From positions 62,001-126,000 of the forward strand of contig JALOLR010000011.1 in the NCBI GenBank assembly GCA_025455885.1: 64,000 bases of DNA. Reading direction: 5' to 3'. A program made the position numbers and the translations under genes. Below the pieces are notes generated by a model. It was not told where the DNA came from and did no database searches. It saw only the letters and a list, made by a program, of their open reading frames with translations. This DNA comes from Acidimicrobiales bacterium (GTDB lineage Bacteria; Actinomycetota; Acidimicrobiia; Acidimicrobiales; Acidimicrobilacustridaceae). Below, one piece after another: positions 9,110 to 20,366 of this stretch. Each line of letters begins with the position of its first letter. The stretch's first letter is position 1.

Positions 9110-9961
9110 GTGCTGGTGGTGACCACGAAGGCCGCGCTGCGCGACCACCTCGACCACGTCCGGACGACCGGCCGCCGCATCGGGCTCGTCCCGACGATGG
9201 GCGCCCTGCACGACGGCCACCTCTCGCTCGTGAGGGCCGCCGCCGCCGAGTGCGACGAGGTGGTGCTCACCATCTTCGTGAACCCGCTGCAGTTCTCGGC
9301 CGGGGAGGACCTCGACGCCTACCCACGCCCCCTCGACCACGACCTGGTCCTGGCCGAGGCGACCGGGGTCGACGTGGTGTTCACCCCGTCGACCGAGGAG
9401 ATGTACGGGGCGGGCTCGGCCACCACGGTCACCGTGGCCGGGCTCACCGCCGGGTTGGAAGGGGCGTCGAGGCCGACCCACTTCGACGGGGTCACCACGG
9501 TGGTCACCAAGCTCTTCAACCTCGCCGGGCCGAGCCGCGCCTACTTCGGGGAGAAGGACTACCAGCAGCTCGCCGTGATCACCCGCATGGCCGCCGACCT
9601 CGACCAGCCCGTCACCGTGGTCGGCTGCCCGATCGTGCGGGAGGCCGACGGGGTCGCCATGTCGAGCCGCAACGTCTATCTCAGCCCGGCGCAGCGGTCC
9701 GCGGCGACGGTGCTGTCGGTCGCGTTGCAGGCCGGCGCGGCCCGGATCGCGGCCGGCGGCGACGGAGGGGCGGCGGTCGCGGCGATGCGCGAGGTGGTCG
9801 ACGCCGAACCCGAGGCCCTCCTCGACTACGCCGCCGCCGTCGACCCGGCGACCCTGGAGGCCGTGACCGCAACGGTCCCGGGCCGGGAGGTCCGCCTCCT
9901 CGTGGCCGTCGGCTTTGGCCCGACCCGGCTCCTGGATAACCTCTCCGTGGTGGCTCCGTGA
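9110..9961 (+). CDS. panC: Pantothenate synthetase
   Basis: A 283-aa ligase joining pantoate and beta-alanine with ATP. Signatures: [15 protein letters not shown] (HIGH-like), [16 protein letters not shown] and the KMSKS-like [12 protein letters not shown]. The GTG at 9110 comes four bases after the upstream stop and fits the family's N-terminus; the longer upstream frame is out-of-frame read-through of folK and the Rossmann gene. panD follows after 64 bp. Confidence 0.95.
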   Translation: MLVVTTKAALRDHLDHVRTTGRRIGLVPTMGALHDGHLSLVRAAAAECDEVVLTIFVNPLQFSAGEDLDAYPRPLDHDLVLAEATGVDVVFTPSTEEMYGAGSATTVTVAGLTAGLEGASRPTHFDGVTTVVTKLFNLAGPSRAYFGEKDYQQLAVITRMAADLDQPVTVVGCPIVREADGVAMSSRNVYLSPAQRSAATVLSVALQAGAARIAAGGDGGAAVAAMREVVDAEPEALLDYAAAVDPATLEAVTATVPGREVRLLVAVGFGPTRLLDNLSVVAP

Positions 9962-10025
9962 GGAGCGACGGGCAGGCCCCTTTCCGTACGGCGACTCCCG
10001 AGAGCGTCGAGACCCGAGGAGCACC

Positions 10026-10418
10026 ATGCAACGCCGCATGATGAAGTCGAAGATCCACCGGGCGCGTGTGACCGACGCCAACCTCCACTACGTGGGGTCC
10101 ATCACCGTCGACCGGCGCCTGATGGAGCTGGCCGACATCCGCGAGTGGGAGCAGGTACACGTCGTCGACATCGACAACGGGGCCCGCTTCGAGACCTACG
10201 TCATCCCCGGCGGCAGCGGTGACATGTGCCTGAACGGCGCCGCCGCCCGCCTGGTGCAACCCGGCGACCGGATCATCGTGATCAGCTACGCCGACTACGA
10301 CGACGCCGAGCTCGACGGCTACGAGCCGACCGTCGTCCACGTGGACGCGTCCAACCGGCCGGTGGACGAGCGGTCGGCCTCCGAGCTCGCCGCCCTCGAG
10401 GTCGGGGTCCGGGCCTGA
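10026..10418 (+). CDS. panD: Aspartate 1-decarboxylase (pyruvoyl enzyme)
   Basis: Makes beta-alanine for PanC. A 130-aa proenzyme that self-cleaves between Gly24 and Ser25 (HYVGSIT) to form the pyruvoyl cofactor. The [15 protein letters not shown] opening and the [12 protein letters not shown] segment are typical. ATG at 10026 after an AGGAG-like GAGGAGCACC. The 64-bp gap after panC has no obvious promoter. Confidence 0.95.
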   Translation: MQRRMMKSKIHRARVTDANLHYVGSITVDRRLMELADIREWEQVHVVDIDNGARFETYVIPGGSGDMCLNGAAARLVQPGDRIIVISYADYDDAELDGYEPTVVHVDASNRPVDERSASELAALEVGVRA

Positions 10419-10447
10419 CCGATCCCGTCGTCGACCTGACCGGGTCC

Positions 10448-10464
10448 GTCCGGCCGGGCCGGAC
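10448..10464 (+). terminator. GC hairpin between panD and nadB
   Basis: GTCCGGC (10448–10454) pairs with GCCGGAC (10458–10464) around a 3-nt loop. There is no T tract. It ends 9 nt before the nadB GTG, so it could attenuate or mark a boundary; the function is unknown. Confidence 0.35.
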
Positions 10465-10473
10465 CTCCGACCG

Positions 10474-12123
10474 GTGAGCGCCCCGAGCGAGGGCCACCCC
10501 CAGTCCCTCGGCGAGGTCGACCTCCTGGTCGTCGGCTCCGGCGTGGCCGGGCTGTCGGCGGCGGTGCGCGCCGCCGAGACCCACGGCCTGCGCGTCGGGG
10601 TCCTGACCAAGGGCACCCTCGAGCAGTCGACCACCCGGTGGGCTCAAGGGGGGGTCGCGGCGGTGCTCGCCGAGGACCCCGACTCGACCGACCTGCACCT
10701 CGCCGACACCCTCGCCGCCGGGGCCGGGCTGTGCGACGTCGACGCCGTGCGGGTGCTGGTCGACGAGGGCCCGGGGCGCGTCGAGGACCTGATCGCCCTC
10801 GGCGCGATGTTCGATCGCGACGCCCACGGCCGCCTCGAGCTGGCCCGGGAGGGCGGCCACACGCTCCCGCGGGTGGTGCACGCCGGCGGCGCCGCGACCG
10901 GCGCCGAGATCGAGCGGGCTCTCGTCGAGGCGGTCCGGCGCACCGCGACCGCCGTGTACGAGCACGCCTTCGCCCTCGACATCGTCGTCGAGGACGGGCG
11001 CAGCGCCGGTCTCCGGGCCGTCACCGCCGACGGTCGCCCCGTCGAGCTGCGGGCCCGGCACGTGCTGGTGGCCACCGGCGGGGCCGGACAGATGTTCGCG
11101 GTCACGACCAACCCGGTGGAGGCGACCGGCGACGGGTTGGCGATGGCGCTGCGGGCGGGGGTGGCGGTCGCCGACGTGGAGTTCGTGCAGTTCCACCCGA
11201 CGGCCCTCCACCACCCCCGGATGCCGCGGCCGTTGCTGAGCGAGGCGCTGCGCGGGCACGGGGCGCTGCTGCGCGACATCCACGGCGAGCGCTTCGTGGA
11301 CGAGCTCCTCCCGCGTGACGAGGTCAGTCGGGCGATGACCCGTCGGATGCTGGAGCTCGGTGTCGACCACTGCTGGCTCGACGCCACCGGCCTCGACTCG
11401 TTCGCGCTGCGCTTCCCCACGATCGCCCGGGATCTCGCCGAGGCCGGGCTCGACCCGAGCGTCGACTGGCTCCCCATCGCCCCGGCGGCGCACTACCTCT
11501 GCGGGGGCATCGTCACCGACCTCGACGGAGCCAGCAGCCTCCCCGGGTTGTGGGCGGCAGGCGAGGTCGCCTGCTCGGGTGTCCACGGCGCCAACCGCTT
11601 GGCCTCCAACTCCTTGCTCGAGGGCATGGTGTTCGGGGCCCGGGTCGTGGAGGCCGTCGAGCGCGGCGCCGACGGGCCCCGCCCGACCGGCGCCATGCGG
11701 GCGGTCCACGCCGGCGACGCCGGCGACGGGATCATCGGCGGGTCGGTGCTGGTGGGCGGCGCCCATCCGTCGCCGGTGGTGATCGCCGCCGGCGGCCCGG
11801 CCCCGGCAGCGGTGGTCGCGGACCGTGATCGGCTCCAGCGGGCGATGACCTCGGGGGCGGGCGTGCTGCGCACCGCCGAGTCGCTGGCCGCCACCCGGGA
11901 GGTGGTCGCCGAGGTGGCCGAGCGGGTCGCCGTCGGCGACGAGCCCGGCACGTGGGAGCTCGCCAACCTCGCCACCGCGTCGACGGCGCTGCTCGACGCC
12001 GCCACCGCCCGACTCGAGAGCCGGGGAGCCCACACCCGCGCCGACCACCCCGCCACCGACCCCGCCCTGCGCCATCGGATCGTCGTGGGATTACCGCCGG
12101 CCGCGGCCGGCGAGGCAGGCTGA
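10474..12123 (+). CDS. nadB: L-aspartate oxidase
   Basis: A 549-aa FAD enzyme that oxidises aspartate to iminoaspartate for NAD synthesis. The FAD motif VVGSGVAGLSAAV is near residue 20; ATGGAGQMF, EFVQFHPTALHHP and CSGVHGANRLASNSLLEG are further signatures. GTG start, 55 nt after panD. nadC follows 4 nt after the stop. The usual neighbour nadA (quinolinate synthase) is not in the window. Confidence 0.94.
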   Translation: MSAPSEGHPQSLGEVDLLVVGSGVAGLSAAVRAAETHGLRVGVLTKGTLEQSTTRWAQGGVAAVLAEDPDSTDLHLADTLAAGAGLCDVDAVRVLVDEGPGRVEDLIALGAMFDRDAHGRLELAREGGHTLPRVVHAGGAATGAEIERALVEAVRRTATAVYEHAFALDIVVEDGRSAGLRAVTADGRPVELRARHVLVATGGAGQMFAVTTNPVEATGDGLAMALRAGVAVADVEFVQFHPTALHHPRMPRPLLSEALRGHGALLRDIHGERFVDELLPRDEVSRAMTRRMLELGVDHCWLDATGLDSFALRFPTIARDLAEAGLDPSVDWLPIAPAAHYLCGGIVTDLDGASSLPGLWAAGEVACSGVHGANRLASNSLLEGMVFGARVVEAVERGADGPRPTGAMRAVHAGDAGDGIIGGSVLVGGAHPSPVVIAAGGPAPAAVVADRDRLQRAMTSGAGVLRTAESLAATREVVAEVAERVAVGDEPGTWELANLATASTALLDAATARLESRGAHTRADHPATDPALRHRIVVGLPPAAAGEAG

Positions 12124-12127
12124 GGGG

Positions 12128-12988
12128 ATGTCCCGGGCCGTCCAGCCGCCGAGGAAGGCCGTCACCGAGGCGGTGGGCCGCGCCCTCGACGAGGATCTGA
12201 CGCCCCTCGGCGACCTCACCGCGGCGCTGCTGCCCGACGACATCGAGGCGGAGGCGACGTTCGTGGCCCGTCACTCGGGTGTCGTGGCCGGTTGCGCGTG
12301 CGCCACCGAGGCCTTCGCCCAGGTCGACGAGGCGGTGCGCGTCGAGTGGCACGTCGACGACGGTGACGCGGTCACCGCCGGCGAGGTGCTGGCCGTCGTC
12401 GTGGGGCCGCTGGCCCCGATCCTCACCGCCGAGCGCACGGCGTTGAACTTCCTGGGCCACCTCTCCGGCATCGCCACCTCGACGCGGGCGTACGTGGACG
12501 CCGCCGCGCTCGGCGGCGACGCCCGCATCTGGGACACCCGCAAGACCACACCCGGCCTGCGCAGCCTCGAGAAGGCGGCCGTCCGGGCCGGCGGGGGCGC
12601 CAACCACCGGGGGAACCTCTCGGACTGGGTGCTCCTGAAGGACAACCACATCGCCCGCTTCGGCATCACCGCGGCGGTCGAGAGAGCCCGCACGCTCTGG
12701 CCGGCGCGCACCGTCCACGTCGAGTGCGACCGCCTCGACCAGGTCCACGAGGCGCTCGCCGCCGGCGCCGACGCGCTGCTGCTCGACAACATGACCGTCG
12801 ACGAGGTGCGGGCCTGCGTGCACGCCTGCGCCGACCTCCCCCACCGCCCCCTGCTCGAGGTGTCGGGAGGCCTCACGCTCGACGTGGTCGCCGACTACGC
12901 CGCCACCGGTGTCGACTGCATCTCGGTGGGCGCGCTGACCAACGCCGCCCCCGTGCTCGACATCGGCCTCGACATCCGACCCGACTGA
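12128..12988 (+). CDS. nadC: Nicotinate-nucleotide pyrophosphorylase (carboxylating)
   Basis: Converts quinolinate and PRPP to nicotinate mononucleotide. 286 aa, normal length. Motifs: ERTALNFLGHLSGIAT, the WDTRKTTPGLR phosphoribosyl site, GGGANHRGNLSDWVLLKDNH and the C-terminal VSGGLTLDVVADYAATGVD. ATG 4 nt after nadB with GAGGGG ahead. In one transcription unit with nadB and probably coaX. Confidence 0.95.
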   Translation: MSRAVQPPRKAVTEAVGRALDEDLTPLGDLTAALLPDDIEAEATFVARHSGVVAGCACATEAFAQVDEAVRVEWHVDDGDAVTAGEVLAVVVGPLAPILTAERTALNFLGHLSGIATSTRAYVDAAALGGDARIWDTRKTTPGLRSLEKAAVRAGGGANHRGNLSDWVLLKDNHIARFGITAAVERARTLWPARTVHVECDRLDQVHEALAAGADALLLDNMTVDEVRACVHACADLPHRPLLEVSGGLTLDVVADYAATGVDCISVGALTNAAPVLDIGLDIRPD

Positions 12989-13004
12989 GAACAGGAACCC
13001 CACC

Positions 13005-13799
13005 GTGCTCCTCGTCGTCGACGCCGGCAACACCCAGACGGTGGTCGGTCTCTACGAGTCCGACGGTCCCACCGCGGCCGGGCGCCGGCCCGCGGAGGGC
13101 CTCCTCGACCACTGGCGCATCTCCACCGCCGCCCAGCGCACCTCCGACGAGGTGGCCGTCCTCCTCCAGGGCTTCCTCGCGCTGCGGCGCCTCACGTTCC
13201 ACGACCTCGACGGGATCGCCGTCTCCTCGGGGGTGCCGCGGGTGACCGCCGCGCTGCGCGAGCTGAGCGATCGGTACCTCGACTTCGACCCCGTCGTCAT
13301 CGAGCCGGGCGTCCGCACCGGCATCGCCATCGTCTACGAGAACCCGAAGGAGGTCGGCGCCGACCGGATCGCCAACGCCGTCGGTGCCTTCGACCTCTAC
13401 GGGGGGCCGACGATCATCGCCGACTTCGGCACGGCCACGACCTGTGACGCGGTGTCGGCCAACGGCGAGTACCTCGGTGGGGCCATCGCCCCCGGGATCG
13501 AGATCTCGATGGACGCCCTCGTCGGCCGGGCGGCTGCGCTCCGGGCCGTGGAGCTGAAGGCCCCTCGCAACGTGCTCGGCAAGTCGACGGTCGAGTCGAT
13601 CCAGTCGGGCGCGGTGTTCGGGTTCGCTGCCCAGGTCGATGGCCTGTGCGCGCGCATCGAGGACGAGCTCGGGGAGTGCACCGTGGTGGCCACGGGCGGG
13701 CTCGCCGAGCTCATCACCCCGTTCTCCTCGAGGATCCGGTACACCGAGCCGTGGCTCACCCTGCACGGGCTGCGCCTCGTGCACGAGAAGAACGCCTAG
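13005..13799 (+). CDS. coaX: Type III pantothenate kinase
   Basis: Phosphorylates pantothenate, the first CoA step, and so uses the PanC product made upstream. 264 aa. ASKHA-fold phosphate motifs are DAGNTQTVVG at the N-terminus and DFGTATTCDAVS mid-protein, followed by GGAIAPGIEIS. GTG start 16 nt after nadC, preceded by AGGAA. Confidence 0.94.
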   Translation: MLLVVDAGNTQTVVGLYESDGPTAAGRRPAEGLLDHWRISTAAQRTSDEVAVLLQGFLALRRLTFHDLDGIAVSSGVPRVTAALRELSDRYLDFDPVVIEPGVRTGIAIVYENPKEVGADRIANAVGAFDLYGGPTIIADFGTATTCDAVSANGEYLGGAIAPGIEISMDALVGRAAALRAVELKAPRNVLGKSTVESIQSGAVFGFAAQVDGLCARIEDELGECTVVATGGLAELITPFSSRIRYTEPWLTLHGLRLVHEKNA

Positions 13800-13822
13800 A
13801 ACCCGAGCGAGGAGAGCGGCAC

Positions 13823-14809
13823 ATGCGGGTAGCGATCACCGGGATGGGTGGCGAGCTGGGGACCAGGGTGGCCACCCTGTTCGAGGAGCGCGACGAGTTC
13901 ACCGAGATCATGGGGGTCGACATCGAGCCGCCCCGACGCCACCTCGACCGCGCCGACTTCCACCGGGTCGATCCCCGCAACCGGGCCCGCATGCTCGAGG
14001 TCATCGGGGACTTCGCCCCCGAGGTCCTCGTCCACGTCGGTGTCTACGAGCCCAACGCCCGGTCGAGCCCCCGCTCGGCGGCCACCCGGACCATCGCCGG
14101 AACCGTCGCCGCCCTCGACGGCGCCCGGGCCGGCGGCGCCCTGACCCGCGTCGTCATGCGGTCGGGCATCGAGGTGTACGGCCGGGGTTCGCAGACCCCG
14201 GTCCGGCCCGACGAGACGGTCGTGCCGGAACCCACGTCGCCGTTCGGGCAGTCGCTCCTCCACGCCGAACGGGTGGTCACCACCGGTGCGGCGCGCGTCG
14301 ACGCCAGCATGGCCCTGCTGCGCTTCGGCCCGGTGGTCGGGCCGCACTTCCCGAGCCCGCTCGTCCGGCTCCTCCGGCTCCCGGCCGTGCCCGTGCCCGC
14401 GCTCGGCGGCGGGGCGTTCTGCGTGCTGCACCGAGAGGACGCCGCCCGGGCGTTCGTGGCCGCCGCCCTGCGCCCCGACACCGACGGCCCGGTCAACGTG
14501 GTGGCCCCGGGGTCGGTCAGCGCGTGGGACGCCGTGCGTCTCGGCGCCCGGCTGCCGGTGCCGGTCTGTGGCCCCGGGTGGAACGCGGCCCGCATGGTCA
14601 CCGAGCTCTCGGGGGCCCCGCTGCCCGATCACGTGGTCGAGCTCCTGGTGAAGGGTCGTCTGGCCGACGGCGACCGGGTCGAGGAGCTGTTGGGGTTCCG
14701 CCCGGAGCACACCACCCGGGAGTGCCTGCGCCACGTCCACGACTGGGCCGACGTCAGCTGGTCGCGCAACCGCCCGGCCCCTCCGGCGTCGGCTGCGCCG
14801 GCCGCCTGA
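13823..14809 (+). CDS. NAD-dependent epimerase/dehydratase-like protein with degenerate active site
   Basis: A 328-aa extended-SDR protein. The dinucleotide motif G7-x-x-G10-x-x-G13 is at the N-terminus (AITGMGGELG). Where active members have YxxxK, this one reads SPFGQSLLHAE: Phe for Tyr and Leu for Lys. A similar loss occurs in the mycobacterial GalE2-type (Rv0501) group, which it resembles in layout. It may bind nucleotide without being an epimerase. ATG at 13823, with GAGGAGAG about 7 nt upstream, preferred over earlier in-frame codons inside coaX. Confidence 0.7.
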   Translation: MRVAITGMGGELGTRVATLFEERDEFTEIMGVDIEPPRRHLDRADFHRVDPRNRARMLEVIGDFAPEVLVHVGVYEPNARSSPRSAATRTIAGTVAALDGARAGGALTRVVMRSGIEVYGRGSQTPVRPDETVVPEPTSPFGQSLLHAERVVTTGAARVDASMALLRFGPVVGPHFPSPLVRLLRLPAVPVPALGGGAFCVLHREDAARAFVAAALRPDTDGPVNVVAPGSVSAWDAVRLGARLPVPVCGPGWNAARMVTELSGAPLPDHVVELLVKGRLADGDRVEELLGFRPEHTTRECLRHVHDWADVSWSRNRPAPPASAAPAA

Positions 14810-14820
14810 CGCCCGGTCCC

Positions 14821-14826
14821 TAGACT
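14821..14826 (+). promoter_or_regulatory. -10 box TAGACT, leaderless hydrolase
   Basis: TAGACT sits 6 nt before the GTG at 14833 with no Shine-Dalgarno, in the 23-bp gap after the epimerase-like gene. Confidence 0.45.
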
Positions 14827-14832
14827 CTCGCC

Positions 14833-15660
14833 GTGCCCATCGTCGAGGCCCCCGACGGGACCCGCATCAACTACGAGACCTTCGGCAGGGCCGACGGTCC
14901 GCCGGTGCTGATGGTCCAGGGCCTGGGGGCCGACAGCCGGGGCTGGCTGCGCCAGCGCGGGATGATCTCGCGGGAGTACCGCGGCATCGTGTTCGACAAC
15001 CGGGGCGTCGGGCGTTCCGACGTGCCGCCCGGCCCCTACGACCTCGAGGTGATGGCCGCCGATGCCGTGGCCGTGCTCGACGACCTGGGTCTCGAGTCCG
15101 CCCACGTCATGGGGGCGTCGATGGGCGGGATCATCGCCCAGATCCTCGGGGTGCGCTACCAGTCCCGGGTCCGCTCCCTGACGCTGGCCTGCACGGGCTG
15201 TCGGCACCTGCCCTGGCGGCGCGAGCTGCTCGCGGAGTGGGAGGAGACCGCCCGCACGAAGGGGATGCGGGCCCTCGTCGACCTGGCGGCACGGTGGCTG
15301 ATGGGGCCCCGGTCGCGGTTCCGGCTCTGGCCCGTCGTGGGCGTGCTCGGGCCGCTCGCCCTGAACGTGACGCCGGCCGCCTTCTGCGCCCAGATCGACG
15401 CCATCCTCGCCCTCGACGACAAGCTCCGGTTCGAGCTCGACGCCATCGACGTGCCCACGTTCGTCATCGTGGGCAGCCAGGACATCCTGACCCCGATCGG
15501 CGACAGCGAGCTCCTCAGCGAGATGATCCCCGGTTCCGAGCTGGTCATCGTCACCGGGGGCGCCCACGGCTTCATGGTGGAGAACGCCGGGCGCTTCAAC
15601 GACGCCGTGCGCGACTTCCTCGGTCGGGTCTCGGCCGACGATCCCGAACGACGCTCGTAG
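14833..15660 (+). CDS. Alpha/beta hydrolase
   Basis: A 275-aa hydrolase with the nucleophile elbow GAS96MGG, an oxyanion stretch VQGLGADSRGW, an Asp in GSQDILTP and a His in GGAHGFMVEN, so the triad is complete. Substrate unknown; it resembles the 3-oxoadipate enol-lactonase/esterase branch. No signal peptide. GTG start supported by the TAGACT box 6 nt upstream. Converges on the polyprenyl synthase gene. Confidence 0.85.
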   Translation: MPIVEAPDGTRINYETFGRADGPPVLMVQGLGADSRGWLRQRGMISREYRGIVFDNRGVGRSDVPPGPYDLEVMAADAVAVLDDLGLESAHVMGASMGGIIAQILGVRYQSRVRSLTLACTGCRHLPWRRELLAEWEETARTKGMRALVDLAARWLMGPRSRFRLWPVVGVLGPLALNVTPAAFCAQIDAILALDDKLRFELDAIDVPTFVIVGSQDILTPIGDSELLSEMIPGSELVIVTGGAHGFMVENAGRFNDAVRDFLGRVSADDPERRS

Positions 15661-15664
15661 CGCC

Positions 15665-15683
15665 CCGACCGGATCCGGGTCGG
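15665..15683. terminator. Bidirectional hairpin between convergent genes
   Basis: CCGACC (15665–15670) pairs with GGTCGG (15678–15683) across a loop containing GGATCC. It fills the 24-bp gap between two convergent stop codons, so it can serve both strands. No T tract. Confidence 0.5.
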
Positions 15684-15684
15684 T

Positions 15685-16710
15685 TCAGGCCGCGGCGCGG
15701 ACGCTCGCCAGCAGGTGCTCGGCGGCCCGCTCGAGCGCCGTGACCGCCTCGTGGCCGGCGTAGGGCGCCAGCGCGGCCTGCCCGCGTTCGACGTATCCGC
15801 GGGCGGTGTCGAGCGACGACTCGACGGCCGGGCCGCCGCGCAGGAGGTCGCGGGCCGCGGCGAGGGCCCCGGGGTCGTCGACCGGAACAGGGCTGCCGTC
15901 GACGGGGTGGAGCGCGGCGAGCAGGGCCTCGAGCTCACGCGCCGGGGGGCCTCCGGCGGCCAGCGTGCGGATGACCGGGAGGGTGTAGGTGCCTTCGACG
16001 AGGTCGTGGCCCGCCGGCTTGCCGAGCTCTTCGTCGGTGGAGGTGACGTCGAGGAGGTCGTCGACGATCTGGAAGGCCATCCCGAAGCTGCGGCCGAACA
16101 CGGTGAGGGCTTCGACCTGGGCCCGGGGCAGGTCGGCCACAAGAGCGCCGATCCGGCACGAGGTGGCCAGCAGCGACGCCGTCTTGCCGTCGATCGACGA
16201 GAGGTACGCCTCCTCGGTGCGGCGCAGCGAGTAGGCCGCCTGCAGCTCGAGCACCTGGCCCTCGCACAGCCGGCCGATCGTGGCGGCGAGGAGCCCGGCG
16301 ACCTCGGTGCCGAGCGACGCGGCGATCTCGGAGGCCTTGGCGAGGAGGTAGTCGCCGGCGAGGATGGCCTTGAGGTTGCCCCAGCGGGCGTTGACGCTGG
16401 GCACGGTCCGGCGCGTCTCGGCGTCGTCCATCACGTCGTCGTGGTACAGCGAGCCGAGGTGGACCAGCTCGACGGCCACCGCACCGAGCACGACCTCGGG
16501 GGTGGCCGCCACCATCTGGCGGTGGGCGGTGGCCGCGGCGGTGACCGCGAAGGCGGGGCGCACCCGCTTGCCCCCGGCGAGGATGAGGTGGCTGGCCACC
16601 TCGGTGAGGAAGGCGTCGTCGGCCACGACCGACGCCCGCAATGCCTCTTCGACCCGGACCAGGTCGTCCTGGAGCACGGGCAACGTGAGGAGGGGGGAGG
16701 CGGGAGCCAC
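15685..16710 (-). CDS. Polyprenyl diphosphate synthase (trans-isoprenyl family)
   Basis: A 341-aa all-trans prenyl chain elongase. The first Asp-rich motif is in LYHDDVMDDAETRR and the second in FQIVDDLLDVTS; GGKRVRP is also present. The product chain length cannot be read reliably. It probably makes a menaquinone side-chain precursor, as HepT/GrcC-type enzymes do. I placed the start at GTG 16710 because TATCGT lies exactly 7 nt upstream on this strand; the ORF extends further but into the promoter region shared with clpC. Confidence 0.87.
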   Translation of the reverse strand: MAPASPLLTLPVLQDDLVRVEEALRASVVADDAFLTEVASHLILAGGKRVRPAFAVTAAATAHRQMVAATPEVVLGAVAVELVHLGSLYHDDVMDDAETRRTVPSVNARWGNLKAILAGDYLLAKASEIAASLGTEVAGLLAATIGRLCEGQVLELQAAYSLRRTEEAYLSSIDGKTASLLATSCRIGALVADLPRAQVEALTVFGRSFGMAFQIVDDLLDVTSTDEELGKPAGHDLVEGTYTLPVIRTLAAGGPPARELEALLAALHPVDGSPVPVDDPGALAAARDLLRGGPAVESSLDTARGYVERGQAALAPYAGHEAVTALERAAEHLLASVRAAA

Positions 16711-16717
16711 GACGAGA

Positions 16718-16723
16718 ACGATA
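16718..16723 (-). promoter_or_regulatory. -10 box TATCGT for the polyprenyl synthase
   Basis: On the minus strand TATCGT is followed by 7 nt and then GTG (16710). No Shine-Dalgarno is present, so a leaderless message is likely. Confidence 0.5.
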
Positions 16724-16831
16724 GGCGGGCGATGCCGTTCGTCCTCAACCGGGCGGCACCGTGATCCGCACGGCGTCGTCGCCCGTCGGTCGGGCCGGTC
16801 GGTCGGGCGAGGAGGCCGAGGGGCCCGTGGG

Positions 16832-16837
16832 TATGCT
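16832..16837 (+). promoter_or_regulatory. Candidate -10 box TATGCT for clpC
   Basis: TATGCT lies 58 nt before the clpC start in the 185-bp divergent gap. Unlike most units here it predicts a leader of about 50 nt, and clpC has a GGAG ribosome binding site. Confidence 0.35.
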
Positions 16838-16895
16838 CGGTGGACGATCCCCCCGCCCCCGGGGGGAGCCATCCCCGTCATGGGAGGCAGTGTCA

Positions 16896-19421
<2,526 letters not shown>

Positions 19422-19453
19422 CCCGCTGACCCCGGCGTCGGTTCCGCTGCGTG

Positions 19454-19482
19454 ACGAGCCCGGGCCCCCGGCCCGGGCTCGT
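19454..19482 (+). terminator. Strong hairpin after clpC
   Basis: A perfect 12-bp stem (ACGAGCCCGGGC, 19454–19465, pairing with 19471–19482) around a 5-nt loop, 32 nt after the clpC stop. It lacks a T tract, as is common for terminators in G+C-rich actinobacteria. Confidence 0.7.
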
Positions 19483-19496
19483 CCGCGCCGCCCCCG

Positions 19497-19502
19497 TACG
19501 GT
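19497..19502 (+). promoter_or_regulatory. -10 box TACGGT ahead of the lipoprotein gene
   Basis: TACGGT is followed by 8 nt and the GTG at 19511. That GTG is not in frame with the lipoprotein (frame of 19555), which makes this start ambiguous. Confidence 0.35.
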
Positions 19503-19554
19503 CCGCCCTGGTGGGCACGGTGCGAGGCCGGGTCCACGACCGCGCCGGGTCCTG

Positions 19555-20298
19555 GTGCTCCTCGTGCTCGTCGCGCTCGTCGTGCTCGCGGCGGCGGGCT
19601 GTCAGCTGCAGGTCGACACGACCGTCGTCATCGAGGAGGACGGGTCGGGCGAGGTGGTCCAGGCGGTCGGGCTCGACGCCGCCGCCCTCGCCCGCATCGG
19701 CGACCTGGAGCGGCAGGTGGCCGTCGCCGACCTCGAGGCGGCGGGGTGGATCGTCGAGGACCCCGTCACCGAGGGCGAGCTCACCTGGATCAGGGCCCGT
19801 CGCCCTGTGGAGGACACCACCGAGCTCGCCGTGGTCCTCTCCCAGCTCAACGGCCCCGGTGGTCCGTTCCTCGACATCGCCGCCGGCCGTCGTGACGCCT
19901 TCTTCGAGCGGGTCACCGAGCTCAACGCCACCTACGACCTCACCGCGGGCGCCGGGCTGTTCAGCGACCCCGAGCTCGACGCCGTGGAGGGCAACCCCTT
20001 CGGGGCGCTGCTCGCCGAGGTCGAGGCCGAGGAGGGGCGCCCGATCGCCGAGATGGTCGACTTCTCGGTCACCGTCGAGCTTCCCGGCGGCTACCGGGAG
20101 ACCTGGACCCCCGGCTTCGATGATCCCGCGCCGACCACGGTGGCGGCGAGGAGCGCGCAGAGCCGGGTGGTCGAGCGCCTGGTCCAGGGGGCACTGGTGG
20201 CCCTGGTGGTGGCCACGGTGCTCTTCGGATGGTGGGCGTGGGCCACCCGCCGGCGCCGGTCCCGTCGGGTGATCAGCGGGTGGACGCCGCGGCGCTGA
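19555..20298 (+). CDS. Membrane-anchored lipoprotein of unknown function
   Basis: A 247-aa protein with a signal peptide ending in the lipobox LAAAGC, an extracytoplasmic domain opening QLQVDTTVVIEEDGSGEV, and a C-terminal membrane helix (about 203–223) followed by a basic tail. This is the layout of actinobacterial LppM-like lipoproteins. The first conventional start is GTG 19555, which leaves no basic n-region. Upstream, the same frame codes for an Arg-rich stretch (ARPGPRPRR) that would be the natural n-region but has no start codon, while a TACGGT box points to GTG 19511 in another frame. A frameshift, an error or an unusual start is possible. Confidence 0.65.
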   Translation: MLLVLVALVVLAAAGCQLQVDTTVVIEEDGSGEVVQAVGLDAAALARIGDLERQVAVADLEAAGWIVEDPVTEGELTWIRARRPVEDTTELAVVLSQLNGPGGPFLDIAAGRRDAFFERVTELNATYDLTAGAGLFSDPELDAVEGNPFGALLAEVEAEEGRPIAEMVDFSVTVELPGGYRETWTPGFDDPAPTTVAARSAQSRVVERLVQGALVALVVATVLFGWWAWATRRRRSRRVISGWTPRR

Positions 20299-20366
20299 CG
20301 GGCCGAGCCGGCGGGAGGGGTCGCACTACCGTTGCCGCCATCGGCAGGCGTGGCGGGGAGACGGGT

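Noticed and set aside
20340-20366. ATC start codon for the 491-aa membrane protein, 7 nt after TACCGT
   Set aside because: It is in frame, but the GTG at 20367 with GGGGAG upstream is a more normal start.
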